From Clostridium caldaquaticum (GTDB taxonomy: Bacteria; Bacillota; Clostridia; Clostridiales; Clostridiaceae), in contig NZ_JAMSKT010000008.1 of assembly GCF_023806125.1 (NCBI RefSeq), positions 62,001 to 126,000 on the forward strand: a stretch of DNA of 64,000 nucleotides, in the 5' to 3' direction. Both the position numbers and the translations under genes were made by a program. A model generated the notes under the pieces. That model ran no database searches. It saw only the letters and a program-made list of their open reading frames with translations, and was not told where the DNA came from. Shown here piece by piece: positions 32,734 to 42,125 of this stretch (the stretch's first letter is position 1; each line of letters opens with the position of its first letter).

Positions 32734-35598
32734 TTATGCACCAATAGAATTTAACTCTTTTTTCTGCTTAATAAGTTTTCTTGTAACAAGTATTGTTGAA
32801 ACAACTATATATAAACCAGCTACAACATCAAAAATAATCATCCAGTACTGCCATTTTGGTATAATTTCAACAATTTTAGAATCTGCTGCTAAGCCGTTCA
32901 TAGCATTACTATTTACAATTGTGTAGATGATATCCTTAGCTGATTTTCTTATATTATTTACTACAGTAGGAGTTAATTGCTCATTAGTAAGTTTCCAAAG
33001 CTTAGCATCAGTATTCAGCCATAAGTTAGTACCTGCCTCTATACCTTCACGTAAATCTTCATAAGCAAATACTGAAAAAGATGCCTGATCCGTAATAACC
33101 ATTCCCTTAAACCCCCATTCATTACGTAAGGTTTCTGTCATAAGCCCTTTATGACCGCCTGACCAACGAGCTCCTATTCTATTCATACTAGCCATAGCAC
33201 CACGTGCGTTTCCCTCGCGAACAGTTGTCTCAAATGGTTTCAAATACACTTCACGAAGAGTCTGCTCATTTGCAAACATAAGACCTCCTATACGGTTTGT
33301 TTCCTGATCATTTAAAGCAAAGTGTTTCATATATACTATTGCACCCTTAGACTGAAGCCCTATAACTTCACTTGCACTCATCTTACCTGAAAGGAAACTG
33401 TCCTCTGAGAAATATTCAAAGTTTCTTCCGCTAAATGGTGCACGGTGCATATTAACCCCTGGAGCATATACTCCATGTACACCTAAGCTTAGACTATCCT
33501 CACCAATAGATACACCCAACTTATTAGCCAGTTCAATATTCCATGTAGAAGCTAAAGTTACTTCTGCAGGAAATGCCATACCACTTTCTCCTCCACCAAC
33601 AAGGGTTGTAGATATCCCTGCAGGACCATCCTTATCTACTGTTCCTGGCAGATTAATTGATGGAAGAGGTATAGTTGCATATCCACCCATTCTCACAAGT
33701 TCAGCCATTTCATCAACAGTGAGCTGATTTAGAAGAGCATCCCACATCTTATCGTTATAATCACGTCCAATAAACATGGCAGCGCTTAATTTACCATACT
33801 TTTCGTCTATCTTGCCAGTTACAGGCATAACAGCCTTCGAATCTTCTGTGAATGAAATCTCAGCATCTTTAAGCATCTTATCAGGTGCAGTCAAAGCACC
33901 CTTTGCATAAGTTATTGGCCAAGTACCTGACCAGTCTCTTCTTGAAAGATATTTGAAATTAGGATCATAATACTTAATATCAACATCGTTAAACTGATTT
34001 GTGATTTTCTTTCCTGTTTCTGCTGATACAGAATAAGTTATAGCATCAAGCTTATCTACAGTAAATTTCTTTACAAAATCTGCATTTCCGTTATAATCCA
34101 TATTGTTTGCAGTAGTTTTACCTTTAGCTGCAAGAATATTATTGAGTGCATCGTGTGCATTCAAGCCTGCCGCAAAATAATAATCACCTGCATCAACAAT
34201 GTATGTTTTATATCCTTTTGCATCATAGACCTTCATTTCTTCTTTATCTACTTTGATCTTAACAACCTCTGATTTACCAGGTTCAAGCTTAGAAGTCTTT
34301 GCAAACCCTACCAGCTTTACAGAAGCCTTTTCTATATCATTATCTTTGTCATATTGAGTGTAAGGAGACTGCATGTAAATCTGTACAACATCCTTACCAG
34401 TAGCAGTTCCTGTATTTGTAACTTTTACTGAAACTTCATATCCATCATCCTTTTTTACTACACTATAATCAGACCACTTAAATGTAGAATAGGATAAACC
34501 GTACCCAAATGGAAATTGTACTTGTTTTGTATAATCATAATTGTTTACGCTTTCGTTTCCAAGTACTACATCCTCATATCTAGTTTCATAATAATAGTAC
34601 CCAATATAAATCCCTTCACCATAAACCATGTAAGTATTTCCTTTATTTACTTTACTGTTAGTGATTTTGTAATTTCCGAAGTTAGCCATTGCTGGAGCAC
34701 TTAGCGCATTATATGCATAAGTATCAACCAATTTACCAGATGGATTTACCTTTCCATTCAGCACTTCACCTATAGCATAAGCACCAGTCTGCCCTATAGC
34801 ACCCACGGATATAGCAGCGTCAATATTATATTCTTTTAAGAATCCCAACTCCATTGCATTTGAGGAGTTTATAATAACAATAACTTTTTTAAAATTTTCT
34901 TTTGCAAGTTTTAATAGCTCTATTTCGTTTTCATCAATCTTAAGAAAATGTTTTCCAGTAGATGCAAGATCTGCACTTTCCCCTCCAGAACGTCCAAGTA
35001 CAACAACAGCTGCATCATTATAATCCTTTAAACTATTAATTTCTTTTTCTGTGTATACACTTCGTGGAACTTCATTTACTGCAAAAGTACCTCTGCCATA
35101 CACATCAGGAGTTGTTCTTCTGTATTTTGAACCTGCTCCAGTTTTATAGAAATCCCATAATGTCATATTTACGTTAAATCCTGATTTTTGAAGTGCTGTC
35201 AATAAATCTACCGCTTTAGTAGTATCAACAGATCCAGCCCCACCACCTCCATAAACAAGATCAACAGAACTCTGCCCTAATAAAGTAATCTTTGAACCAA
35301 ATGTAAGCGGAAGTGTATTGTTATCGTTTTTTAATAACACAATACCTTCCTCTACTATTTCTTGTACAAGCTTTTCAGAACTAGATTTTTGTTCCTCTTT
35401 AGATGAATAGCATGTTTTAAAATACTGTGTTTCTGCTTTATCGTCAGATGAAACAACTTTATTAGTTTCATGTCCAAAATATATTGAAATAATCTGCTTA
35501 TAAGCCATTGCATAAAAATTACTTATCACAAGTGCAATTATTAATACAATGTTTACTACATACAAAATAATACCAGTTCTTTTTGATAATCTTTTCAT
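32734..35598 (-). CDS. Membrane-anchored GH3 enzyme with reversed domain order
   Basis: 954 aa. TM1 at about 8-30 (IILYVVNIVLIIALVISNFY) acts as an N-terminal anchor. The usual GH3 C-terminal domain comes first (about 80-300; EEGIVLLKNDNNTLPL, GEVLNGKVNPSGKL). Next is a Fn3-like domain (about 370-470), a linker, then the TIM-barrel domain (about 610-880; NMHRAPFSGRNFEYFSEDS, YMKHFALNDQE, nucleophile Asp in MVITDQASFS). TM2 is at about 918-938 (WMIIFDVVAGLYIVVSTIL). The catalytic parts should lie outside the cell between two anchors. Reversed-order GH3 enzymes are known in rumen Firmicutes. The substrate is unknown, probably a beta-glucoside. Confidence 0.88.
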   Translation of the reverse strand: MKRLSKRTGIILYVVNIVLIIALVISNFYAMAYKQIISIYFGHETNKVVSSDDKAETQYFKTCYSSKEEQKSSSEKLVQEIVEEGIVLLKNDNNTLPLTFGSKITLLGQSSVDLVYGGGGAGSVDTTKAVDLLTALQKSGFNVNMTLWDFYKTGAGSKYRRTTPDVYGRGTFAVNEVPRSVYTEKEINSLKDYNDAAVVVLGRSGGESADLASTGKHFLKIDENEIELLKLAKENFKKVIVIINSSNAMELGFLKEYNIDAAISVGAIGQTGAYAIGEVLNGKVNPSGKLVDTYAYNALSAPAMANFGNYKITNSKVNKGNTYMVYGEGIYIGYYYYETRYEDVVLGNESVNNYDYTKQVQFPFGYGLSYSTFKWSDYSVVKKDDGYEVSVKVTNTGTATGKDVVQIYMQSPYTQYDKDNDIEKASVKLVGFAKTSKLEPGKSEVVKIKVDKEEMKVYDAKGYKTYIVDAGDYYFAAGLNAHDALNNILAAKGKTTANNMDYNGNADFVKKFTVDKLDAITYSVSAETGKKITNQFNDVDIKYYDPNFKYLSRRDWSGTWPITYAKGALTAPDKMLKDAEISFTEDSKAVMPVTGKIDEKYGKLSAAMFIGRDYNDKMWDALLNQLTVDEMAELVRMGGYATIPLPSINLPGTVDKDGPAGISTTLVGGGESGMAFPAEVTLASTWNIELANKLGVSIGEDSLSLGVHGVYAPGVNMHRAPFSGRNFEYFSEDSFLSGKMSASEVIGLQSKGAIVYMKHFALNDQETNRIGGLMFANEQTLREVYLKPFETTVREGNARGAMASMNRIGARWSGGHKGLMTETLRNEWGFKGMVITDQASFSVFAYEDLREGIEAGTNLWLNTDAKLWKLTNEQLTPTVVNNIRKSAKDIIYTIVNSNAMNGLAADSKIVEIIPKWQYWMIIFDVVAGLYIVVSTILVTRKLIKQKKELNSIGA

Positions 35599-35769
35599 AA
35601 TTATCCTCCCAAATTATAAATTTCGTATAAAACCTTGCCCTTCTTAAGACAAACCTGCTGAAAAAATTGTTATTAATAAATCCCCCCTAAACTGTATTTT
35701 TTGTATTTAAAATATAGTACCTTAATATAAATATAAAGCACTTATTTATTACCAATTAAAAGACTGATT

Positions 35770-36396
35770 TTATTTTTCTGAATTGCGTTTAAAAATTATC
35801 TTAAATATTGGGTAGAATACCCAGAAAGAAATAGCACAGTTTATAATTATTGTAATAAAGTCTGCTATTGTTACACCGACTGAACCTAATTCCAAAGTAT
35901 TCATAAAAAAGTTATAAATCGGTGCTTTGTAAAGTCCCTGAAAAGCTGCAGCACTAATAGAAATAACTATATAAGCAACTACGTACCAAAACGCAGCTTC
36001 CCATATGTTACCATTAGACTTAAATGTTATATTCCTTTGTACAAAGAAATTAATAATTTGTGCAACTGCTAAAGTTATTTGAACTGCAAGGAAATAGGCA
36101 AGTCCACCTCCACCACCTGCAGCAATTGAACCAGCTGCATAATTGAATACATAATAAGGACTTCCATCAAGATTATTACCAACCTTAAAAACCTGAAAAT
36201 TTGTATTTATCAAGGCTGTATGTTCAAAGACTCCTTTAATAACGGGCATCAAAACCATCTGAAGAACAGTAATGCCATTACTTAAAATTAAAAATACAAT
36301 AAATTGTGCAAGCTCTGGATGCTTTTCTCTGAATTTTGACCAAATTTCTTTCTTTTCTGTAGCTACGTTGTTATAACCGACTTTTCCCCTGCTCAT
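35770..36396 (-). CDS. GtrA-like membrane protein
   Basis: 208 aa with four or five membrane segments. AQIINFFVQRNITFKSN matches the GtrA signature (NFxxNRxxTF), so it is probably a GtrA-superfamily protein, often involved in moving polyprenyl-phosphate-glucose across the membrane. A Gly-rich loop (AAGGGGGLAYF) sits between helices. It starts 3 bp after GH3 copy 2 and is translationally close to it. A role with the GT2 at 28931-29947 in glucosylating a surface polymer is plausible but not shown. Confidence 0.72.
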   Translation of the reverse strand: MSRGKVGYNNVATEKKEIWSKFREKHPELAQFIVFLILSNGITVLQMVLMPVIKGVFEHTALINTNFQVFKVGNNLDGSPYYVFNYAAGSIAAGGGGGLAYFLAVQITLAVAQIINFFVQRNITFKSNGNIWEAAFWYVVAYIVISISAAAFQGLYKAPIYNFFMNTLELGSVGVTIADFITIIINCAISFWVFYPIFKIIFKRNSEK

Positions 36397-36399
36397 TTT

Positions 36400-38868
36400 T
36401 TATCCCTCCTGTGTTGCTTGTACTTTTGTTTTAGAAGCTTTAAAACTTTTAACTGACTTACTTCTCTCCTTAAGCATCTTTCTTCTTTCTCTAAGCAAGT
36501 GCCTTAAGCCTTTAAAAAACTGGCCATTTACAACCATCAGCAGCCCATCTAGCATTGGCATATTAAAAACTCCACCTGTCATTCTGGCAATTCCTCTGAA
36601 AGGCATGTGATAAATAGACATCATAATAACATTTGCAGTACTTCTCTTACCTATTTTCTTAAGAAACCAATATACAAACTCAATGATATGGAAAGCAAAT
36701 CTTGCAGCTAATCCCTTTGCATATTGACATTGTGCAACAGTATCATTATAGCCTAGCGGTTTGCTTTTATCCCATTTAGACTTAGGTACTTTTCTACCAA
36801 GCAAAGCTTCAAATTCCATAGTATCTACATTTGCTGCCTTACCAGAAAAATAAGATGAAAGAGAATTTTTATCATAAGGTGCAGGAGCAGATGTTCCTTT
36901 TCTAGAAGTTACACCAAAAAGCTTAATATCCTTACTGGAGGAGCCCACTAAAATATTATATTCACCAGGCTCTTCTTCCCAAGAATCTGTTAAAACATTG
37001 TAATAACGGAAAGTTTTATCATCAAAATTTATAGTAACTCTCTTTATTTCTCCAGGCTTTAAGAAGACTTTTTTAAATCCTTTCAGTTCTTTTTTAGGCC
37101 TAAAGACTATATCTGAAGATTTTCCAATATATAGCTGTGCTACTTCCGCTCCAGAGAACTTTCCAGTATTTTTTAAAAAGAAACTTATTTTATCGTTTTC
37201 TATTTTTAAATCCGAATACTCGAAATTTGTATAACTTAAACCATATCCAAAGGGAAAAAGAACTTCCACATCAGCTGTATCATAGTAACGGTAACCTATA
37301 TATAATGCTTCCCTGTATTCTACAGTCTTTTCCTTACCTGGAAAATTGCTTGAAGAAGGTACATCTTTATACTGTAATGGATAAGATTCAGCCAGTTTTC
37401 CTGATGGATTTACTTCTCCACAAAGCACTCTTAAAACTGCCATTGCTCCAGCCTGTCCACTTAAGTAAGCATGTACGAGCCCCTTTACTTTGCTAATCCA
37501 AGGCATTTCCACTGCTGAACCACAAGATATTACTGCTATTATATTTGTATTTACTTTATATATAGCCTCTAAAAGATCTATTTGATTTTGTGGAATTTTC
37601 ATATCCTGCCTGTCTAGGCCTTCTGCCTCAGTAGCTTCATCTAAACCTATGTACAAAAGCACTACCTCAGCTTGTGCTGCAAGCTTACAGGCTTCCTTAA
37701 TTAACTTATCACTTTTCTTTCCATAGCGTTCAAAACCTTGTGCATAACCTACAGTAATAAAATTGGTATTCTTTAGACAGTTTAGAGTATTATCCAGTTT
37801 TGTTGGATTTACTATTGAAGAACCAGCCCCCTGATATCTTGGATTTTTTGCAAAATCTCCAATCACAGCCACTCTTGTTCCACAAGATATAGGAAGAATA
37901 TTTTCTTCATTTTTAAGCAGCACAATAGATTCTTCTGCTGCATACTGTGCTAAACTATGGTGTTCTTTTACATCATATTCTTTAACAGATTTCTTATATA
38001 CCTCTTCTGTAGTGAATATTAATTCCAGCATTCTATCTATACATTCATTCAAAATCTCTTCCTTTAATTTTCCGCTTTTAATGGCATTTAAAACCTCTGC
38101 ATTTGTCTCTCCTGCTGTAGTCGGCATTTCAAGTTCATTACCTGCAATAAGTCCAGCAACACGCTCGTTGCTTCCGCCCCAGTCCGTAACTACTACACCT
38201 TTAAATCCCCATTCTTTACGAAGGATGTCTTGCATTATATGCATATTTTCATTTGTATAAGTACCATTTAACATATTGTAAGATGACATTACGGTTTTCA
38301 CGCCGCCTTCTTTTACTGCAATTTCAAACGCAGTAAGATAAATTTCGCGGAGTGTTCTTTCATCAACTATTGTATCTATAGCCATTCTTCTTTCTTCCTG
38401 ATTATTTACACAGAAATGCTTTACACATGCTGCAATTCCCTTAGACTGAATACCTTTTATATAACTAGCTGCCAACTTTCCAGCCAGATAAGGGTCTTCA
38501 CTGAAATATTCAAAATTTCTCCCACATAAAGGATTTCTTTTCATATTAATACCTGGTCCAAGCAATACGTTTACTTTCTGAGCTACTGCCTCTTCTCCTA
38601 AGAACTCGCCGATTTTCATGCACAGCTTTTCATTCCAGCTGTTTGCTACTGTTGCAGCTGTAGGAAAACAGGTTGCAGGAAGGCTTGGATTAAATCCAAG
38701 ATGATCTGCTGCTTTTGCCTGCTTTCTAATGCCATGAGGTCCATCAGATAAAAACATACTATTTATTCCCAAACGCTCAATATCCATCGACTGCCAAAAA
38801 TCCTTACCGGAGGTTAATGATGCCTTTTCTTCTAATGTCATCTTATCAATTATGTGTTTATATTTCAT
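36400..38868 (-). CDS. Beta-glucosidase, GH3 (copy 2)
   Basis: 822 aa with the same architecture as copy 1: TIM barrel (LSDGPHGIRKQ, NPLCGRNFEYFSEDP, nucleophile Asp in VVVTDWGGSNE), (alpha/beta)6 domain (EESIVLLKNEENILPI), Fn3-like domain, and the same conserved tail with YHMPFRGIARMTGG, ending in Lys/Arg-rich residues. It is cytoplasmic or peripheral to the membrane. The ATG follows AGAGGTGAC. It is the first gene of a run leading to the GtrA-like and permuted GH3 genes. Long uninterrupted similarity to copy 1 shows a local duplication. Confidence 0.93.
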   Translation of the reverse strand: MKYKHIIDKMTLEEKASLTSGKDFWQSMDIERLGINSMFLSDGPHGIRKQAKAADHLGFNPSLPATCFPTAATVANSWNEKLCMKIGEFLGEEAVAQKVNVLLGPGINMKRNPLCGRNFEYFSEDPYLAGKLAASYIKGIQSKGIAACVKHFCVNNQEERRMAIDTIVDERTLREIYLTAFEIAVKEGGVKTVMSSYNMLNGTYTNENMHIMQDILRKEWGFKGVVVTDWGGSNERVAGLIAGNELEMPTTAGETNAEVLNAIKSGKLKEEILNECIDRMLELIFTTEEVYKKSVKEYDVKEHHSLAQYAAEESIVLLKNEENILPISCGTRVAVIGDFAKNPRYQGAGSSIVNPTKLDNTLNCLKNTNFITVGYAQGFERYGKKSDKLIKEACKLAAQAEVVLLYIGLDEATEAEGLDRQDMKIPQNQIDLLEAIYKVNTNIIAVISCGSAVEMPWISKVKGLVHAYLSGQAGAMAVLRVLCGEVNPSGKLAESYPLQYKDVPSSSNFPGKEKTVEYREALYIGYRYYDTADVEVLFPFGYGLSYTNFEYSDLKIENDKISFFLKNTGKFSGAEVAQLYIGKSSDIVFRPKKELKGFKKVFLKPGEIKRVTINFDDKTFRYYNVLTDSWEEEPGEYNILVGSSSKDIKLFGVTSRKGTSAPAPYDKNSLSSYFSGKAANVDTMEFEALLGRKVPKSKWDKSKPLGYNDTVAQCQYAKGLAARFAFHIIEFVYWFLKKIGKRSTANVIMMSIYHMPFRGIARMTGGVFNMPMLDGLLMVVNGQFFKGLRHLLRERRKMLKERSKSVKSFKASKTKVQATQEG

Positions 38869-39138
38869 TTTGTCACCTCTAAGAAAATTAGACTAAATTT
38901 ATTTCATGAAAAAGCTGAGAGAGTTATACTTAATTTAAATAGAAACGATATCAGCATATACAATTTTATTCCCCCTGTATTAAGCCAATACTGCAAAAAT
39001 CTTTTTTTTATCACTGACTTATTTACGCGTTCTCCCTCTATTTTCTCTTTTTTCTGTGATACCGTTAGATTTTTTTCTTTACATTATTTAATTTAACACA
39101 TGTGGGTAAAAGACTCCATCAGCCAAAAGTTCTAGGAG

Positions 39139-39153
39139 TAAACTTTTAGTTTA
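39139..39153. promoter_or_regulatory. Palindrome shared by two GH3 upstream regions, site 2
   Basis: TAAACTTTTAGTTTA, the counterpart of 32659-32673 (14 of 15 bases equal), upstream of GH3 copy 2. The rest of the 337-bp gap to the LysR gene shows only a terminator. Confidence 0.5.
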
Positions 39154-39161
39154 TAAGCTAG

Positions 39162-39201
39162 AAAAGTCGTTTTGATGCTGTTTCTCATCAAAACGACTTT
39201 T
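39162..39201. terminator. Strong terminator after the LysR gene
   Basis: AAAAGTCGTTTTGATG and its exact complement form a 16-bp stem with an 8-nt loop, flanked by T on both strands. It lies 4 bp past the LysR stop and insulates the GH3 cluster. Confidence 0.85.
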
Positions 39202-39205
39202 TATC

Positions 39206-40078
39206 TTAACTATTTTCTTTTATATATCTTCTAAACAGTGCTAATGCCTTAGATTGAATGAATCTTTTTCTTGTAATAAGATAAATATTTTGTGGGATTT
39301 TTTCCTTTAGTCTTATAATTTTAAGCTTTTGATTATTTATTGCCTCTTCAACAAAATCCACCGAAACAACAGCAAGCCCATCTGCTTCACATAATTTATG
39401 TAAAGTAGTAATATTTCCAAGTTCCTGCTCAATATGCGGTGTAAATCCAAATTCAAGGCATTTATCTATAAAGCTATGTTCTTTACCTTCTTCTACAGAT
39501 TTAATAACCAGGGGCACATTTTCTAAATCCATTACAGAAATTTCATCCTTAACTGATAGAGGATGATTTTTAGGTACTGCTATAACCACTTCACCAGATA
39601 CAACTAAATCATACTCACAGTTTTCAATTCCTTCATGTCCCATAATTAATCCTGCATCTGCTTCTTCTTCAAAGAGCTTATATATAGGGTATTCGTCAGG
39701 AAATTCTCTCAATTTCATTTGAACATTTGGATATAATTTAGAAAACCCGAATAACAGCTTAGTAGGAACAGCAGTTGATGCAGAATAAGTTACTACAACA
39801 CTTATTGTACTTTTTTCTCTGCTCATAATGCTGATTTCCTTCTTTATATCATCCATTAGATAGCAAATATGTTTAGCTCTGGCATATAATAATTCTCCAT
39901 ATTCAGTTGCTTCCATACCCCGAGTCCCTCTGCAGAACAATTCAACCTGCAAATCAGTTTCAAGCTGCTTTATAGTCTTACTTAATCCCTGAGGAGTAAT
40001 AAATAAATCTTTGGCGGCAGAAGATATACTCTTCTTCTCATATACTTTAATAAAATATTGTAATGACTCTGTGTTCAT
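39206..40078 (-). CDS. LysR-family transcriptional regulator
   Basis: 290 aa. The N-terminal winged HTH (1-65) is KKSISSAAKDLFITPQGLSKTIKQLETDLQVELF, followed by a linker helix and a type-2 periplasmic-binding-like effector domain (about 90-290; ISVVVTYSASTAVPTKLLFGFSKLYP, GEVVIAVPKNHPL). The effector is unknown. It lies between ptsI and the GH3 cluster on the same strand as both; it could control either or neither. GAAGGA precedes the ATG. Confidence 0.9.
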   Translation of the reverse strand: MNTESLQYFIKVYEKKSISSAAKDLFITPQGLSKTIKQLETDLQVELFCRGTRGMEATEYGELLYARAKHICYLMDDIKKEISIMSREKSTISVVVTYSASTAVPTKLLFGFSKLYPNVQMKLREFPDEYPIYKLFEEEADAGLIMGHEGIENCEYDLVVSGEVVIAVPKNHPLSVKDEISVMDLENVPLVIKSVEEGKEHSFIDKCLEFGFTPHIEQELGNITTLHKLCEADGLAVVSVDFVEEAINNQKLKIIRLKEKIPQNIYLITRKRFIQSKALALFRRYIKENS

Positions 40079-40167
40079 TTTTTTCCTTCTACGCGTAATA
40101 AGGGGAATATTTTAATGAAAGTATAACATAGTATAACTTTTTTTACAATCTTACTTTTTACTATTAA

Positions 40168-40205
40168 AAAATTTATAAGGTGAGTAAATAAAACTTACCC
40201 ACCTT
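40168..40205 (-). terminator. Probable terminator of ptsI
   Basis: AAGGTG-GTAA and TTAC-CACCTT form a 10-bp stem with one mismatch; the minus strand continues ATAAATTTTTT. It lies after both the present ptsI stop (40260) and the expected original stop (40224). Confidence 0.55.
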
Positions 40206-40259
40206 TTTATTGAAAAATATTTATTACATATTTGTAATTATCTGTTTAGCTCTCAGTAT

Positions 40260-41840
40260 TTACGAAGCACTCATAGAAAACTCATCTAAGCCGTATTCAA
40301 CTAGGGTAGGTATAGCTTCTTCGTCTCCTGCCATTTCTCCGCACATTCCGCACCACTTACCTGCATTATGAGCAGCTTCTATAGTCATTTTTATAAGTTT
40401 TAAAACTGCCGGATGCATTGGATTATATAAATAGGATATCTTTTCATTCATTCTATCTGCTGCTATAGTATACTGAATTAAGTCGTTTGTTCCTATACTG
40501 AAGAAGTCTACATGCTTTGCAAATTCATCTGCAATTACTGCAGCAGCTGGTATTTCTACCATTATTCCTGTTTCCAGGTTATCATTATAAGCTTTTCCTT
40601 CAGCCTTTAATTCTTCCTTGCACTCATTTAAAAGCTTTTTAGCTTCTAAAAATTCTTCAACTGAAGAAATCATAGGGAACATTATCTTAATATTTCCAAA
40701 AGCTGAAGCTCTAAGAAGTGCTCTTAACTGAATCTTAAATATATCTTTTCTGTCAAGACATAATCTTATAGCTCTGTAGCCTAGGAAAGGATTCATTTCC
40801 TCCGGCATTGGAAGGTATGGAAGCTTCTTGTCTCCTCCAATATCTAAAGTTCTGATAACCACTGGTTTTCCTTCTAATTTTTCAGCTACATATTTATAAG
40901 CTTCAAACTGTTCTTCTTCTGTAGGCATGTTATCTCTATCCATATAAAGGAACTCAGTTCTAAATAAACCTACACCTTCTCCGCCATTTTCTATAACCTT
41001 GTGAACATCTTCTGGCTTTCCTATATTACCTACAACTTCAATTCTCTTTCCTGCCTTTGTTGTAGTCTTAACTTCAATCAGCTTTTTAAGCTCTTCCTTT
41101 TCCTTTTCAAACTTTACTTTTTTAGCTTTATATTCTTCTATCTGTGCATCACTAGGATTTATTATAACTATACCTTCACATCCATCTACTATAACCGTAT
41201 CCCCATTCTTAACAGATACAGTTATATCTCCAAGTCCAACTATAGCTGGAATTTCTAAAGTTCTAGCCATTATAGCGCTATGTGACGTTCTTCCGCCGAT
41301 ATCAGTTAAGAAAGCTACTACTTTGCTCTTATCAAGCCCTGCTGTATCAGAAGGAGTTAAATCATGAGCAACAATAACAGCATCATTGCCTGAAACCTCA
41401 ACCGCTTCTGTAGCTATACCTAAAAGATTGTTTAAAATTCTATTCCCAACGTCTTTTACGTCAGCAGCTCTTTCTTTCATATATTCATCTTCCATGGATT
41501 CAAAAATACCCATGTACATATCAACAGTATCTTTTAATGCTTTTTCTGCATTAATCATAGCACCTTCAATGCTTGCTTCAATAGCCCCCACAAATTCCGG
41601 GTCATCTAGCAACATAATATGACTTTCAAAAACTGCAGCTTTATCAGCACCCATTTCAGCTTCTGCTTTTGCCATTATTTTAGTTATCTGCTCTCTTGAT
41701 AAACTAACAGCAGCTTGAAGTCTATTTTTTTCTTCTGCTGCATTTTCTATTTTTCTTTCAACTACTACTGCTTCTTCTTTTTCATTCAGCACTACCTTAC
41801 CAATAGCATACCCTCTGGAAGCTGCAATTCCTTTTTTCAT
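40260..41840 (-). CDS. ptsI: PTS enzyme I (PEP-protein phosphotransferase), truncated at the C terminus
   Basis: 526 aa. The first PTS phosphotransfer step: PEP phosphorylates His187 (GGRTSHSAIMAR), which passes phosphate to HPr. The HPr-binding helical domain, the swivelling His domain and the PEP-binding barrel (RTLDIGGDKKLPYLP, GTNDLIQY, catalytic Cys in CGMCGEMAGD) are all present. The frame stops with TAA right after DEFSMSAS. The bases beyond it still read ILRAKQIITNM before a second TAA at 40224, the normal enzyme I continuation. A single TCA-to-TAA change would explain this. The last twelve or so residues are therefore lost. No ptsH is adjacent. Transcription is probably from the sigma-54 promoter at 41936-41953. 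Confidence 0.92.
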   Translation of the reverse strand: MKKGIAASRGYAIGKVVLNEKEEAVVVERKIENAAEEKNRLQAAVSLSREQITKIMAKAEAEMGADKAAVFESHIMLLDDPEFVGAIEASIEGAMINAEKALKDTVDMYMGIFESMEDEYMKERAADVKDVGNRILNNLLGIATEAVEVSGNDAVIVAHDLTPSDTAGLDKSKVVAFLTDIGGRTSHSAIMARTLEIPAIVGLGDITVSVKNGDTVIVDGCEGIVIINPSDAQIEEYKAKKVKFEKEKEELKKLIEVKTTTKAGKRIEVVGNIGKPEDVHKVIENGGEGVGLFRTEFLYMDRDNMPTEEEQFEAYKYVAEKLEGKPVVIRTLDIGGDKKLPYLPMPEEMNPFLGYRAIRLCLDRKDIFKIQLRALLRASAFGNIKIMFPMISSVEEFLEAKKLLNECKEELKAEGKAYNDNLETGIMVEIPAAAVIADEFAKHVDFFSIGTNDLIQYTIAADRMNEKISYLYNPMHPAVLKLIKMTIEAAHNAGKWCGMCGEMAGDEEAIPTLVEYGLDEFSMSAS

Positions 41841-41935
41841 AACAATTCCTCCTCATTCCTTTAAATGGATCTAGAAAGTTATCAATCAACTTTATTTACT
41901 AATCTTTATTTTTTTTAAACACCAAAATATTATTA

Positions 41936-41953
41936 CAGCAAATTTCATGCCAA
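41936..41953 (-). promoter_or_regulatory. Sigma-54 (-24/-12) promoter for ptsI
   Basis: The minus strand reads TTGGCATGAAATTTGCTG: GG and GC separated by 10 bp, in the consensus context TGGCAyG-N4-TTGCw. It is about 96 bp before the ptsI ATG and nearly the same as the adk promoter at 21219-21235. Confidence 0.85.
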
Positions 41954-41992
41954 ATCTAAAACAGCGTAAAATCGGCTATGTATTAAATACCC

Positions 41993-42009
41993 TTGATATT
42001 TTTTATCAA
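41993..42009. promoter_or_regulatory. Activator site (UAS) 1 for ptsI
   Basis: TTGATATTTTTTATCAA, a perfect dyad TTGATA-N5-TATCAA, centred about 63 bp upstream of the -12 element. Same 17-bp geometry as the sites at the adk promoter. Confidence 0.75.
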
Positions 42010-42094
42010 ATACTTTCTTATTATTATTTGCATATTATGTTTTTTTATTATAAATCAATACTAGACAAGCCTTTTTTAACAGGTTATTATATTA

Positions 42095-42111
42095 TTGATA
42101 CTTTTTATCAG
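42095..42111. promoter_or_regulatory. Activator site (UAS) 2 for ptsI
   Basis: TTGATACTTTTTATCAG, one mismatch in the right arm, centred about 165 bp upstream of the ptsI -12 element. Confidence 0.72.
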
Positions 42112-42125
42112 GCTGAATTTGCATA

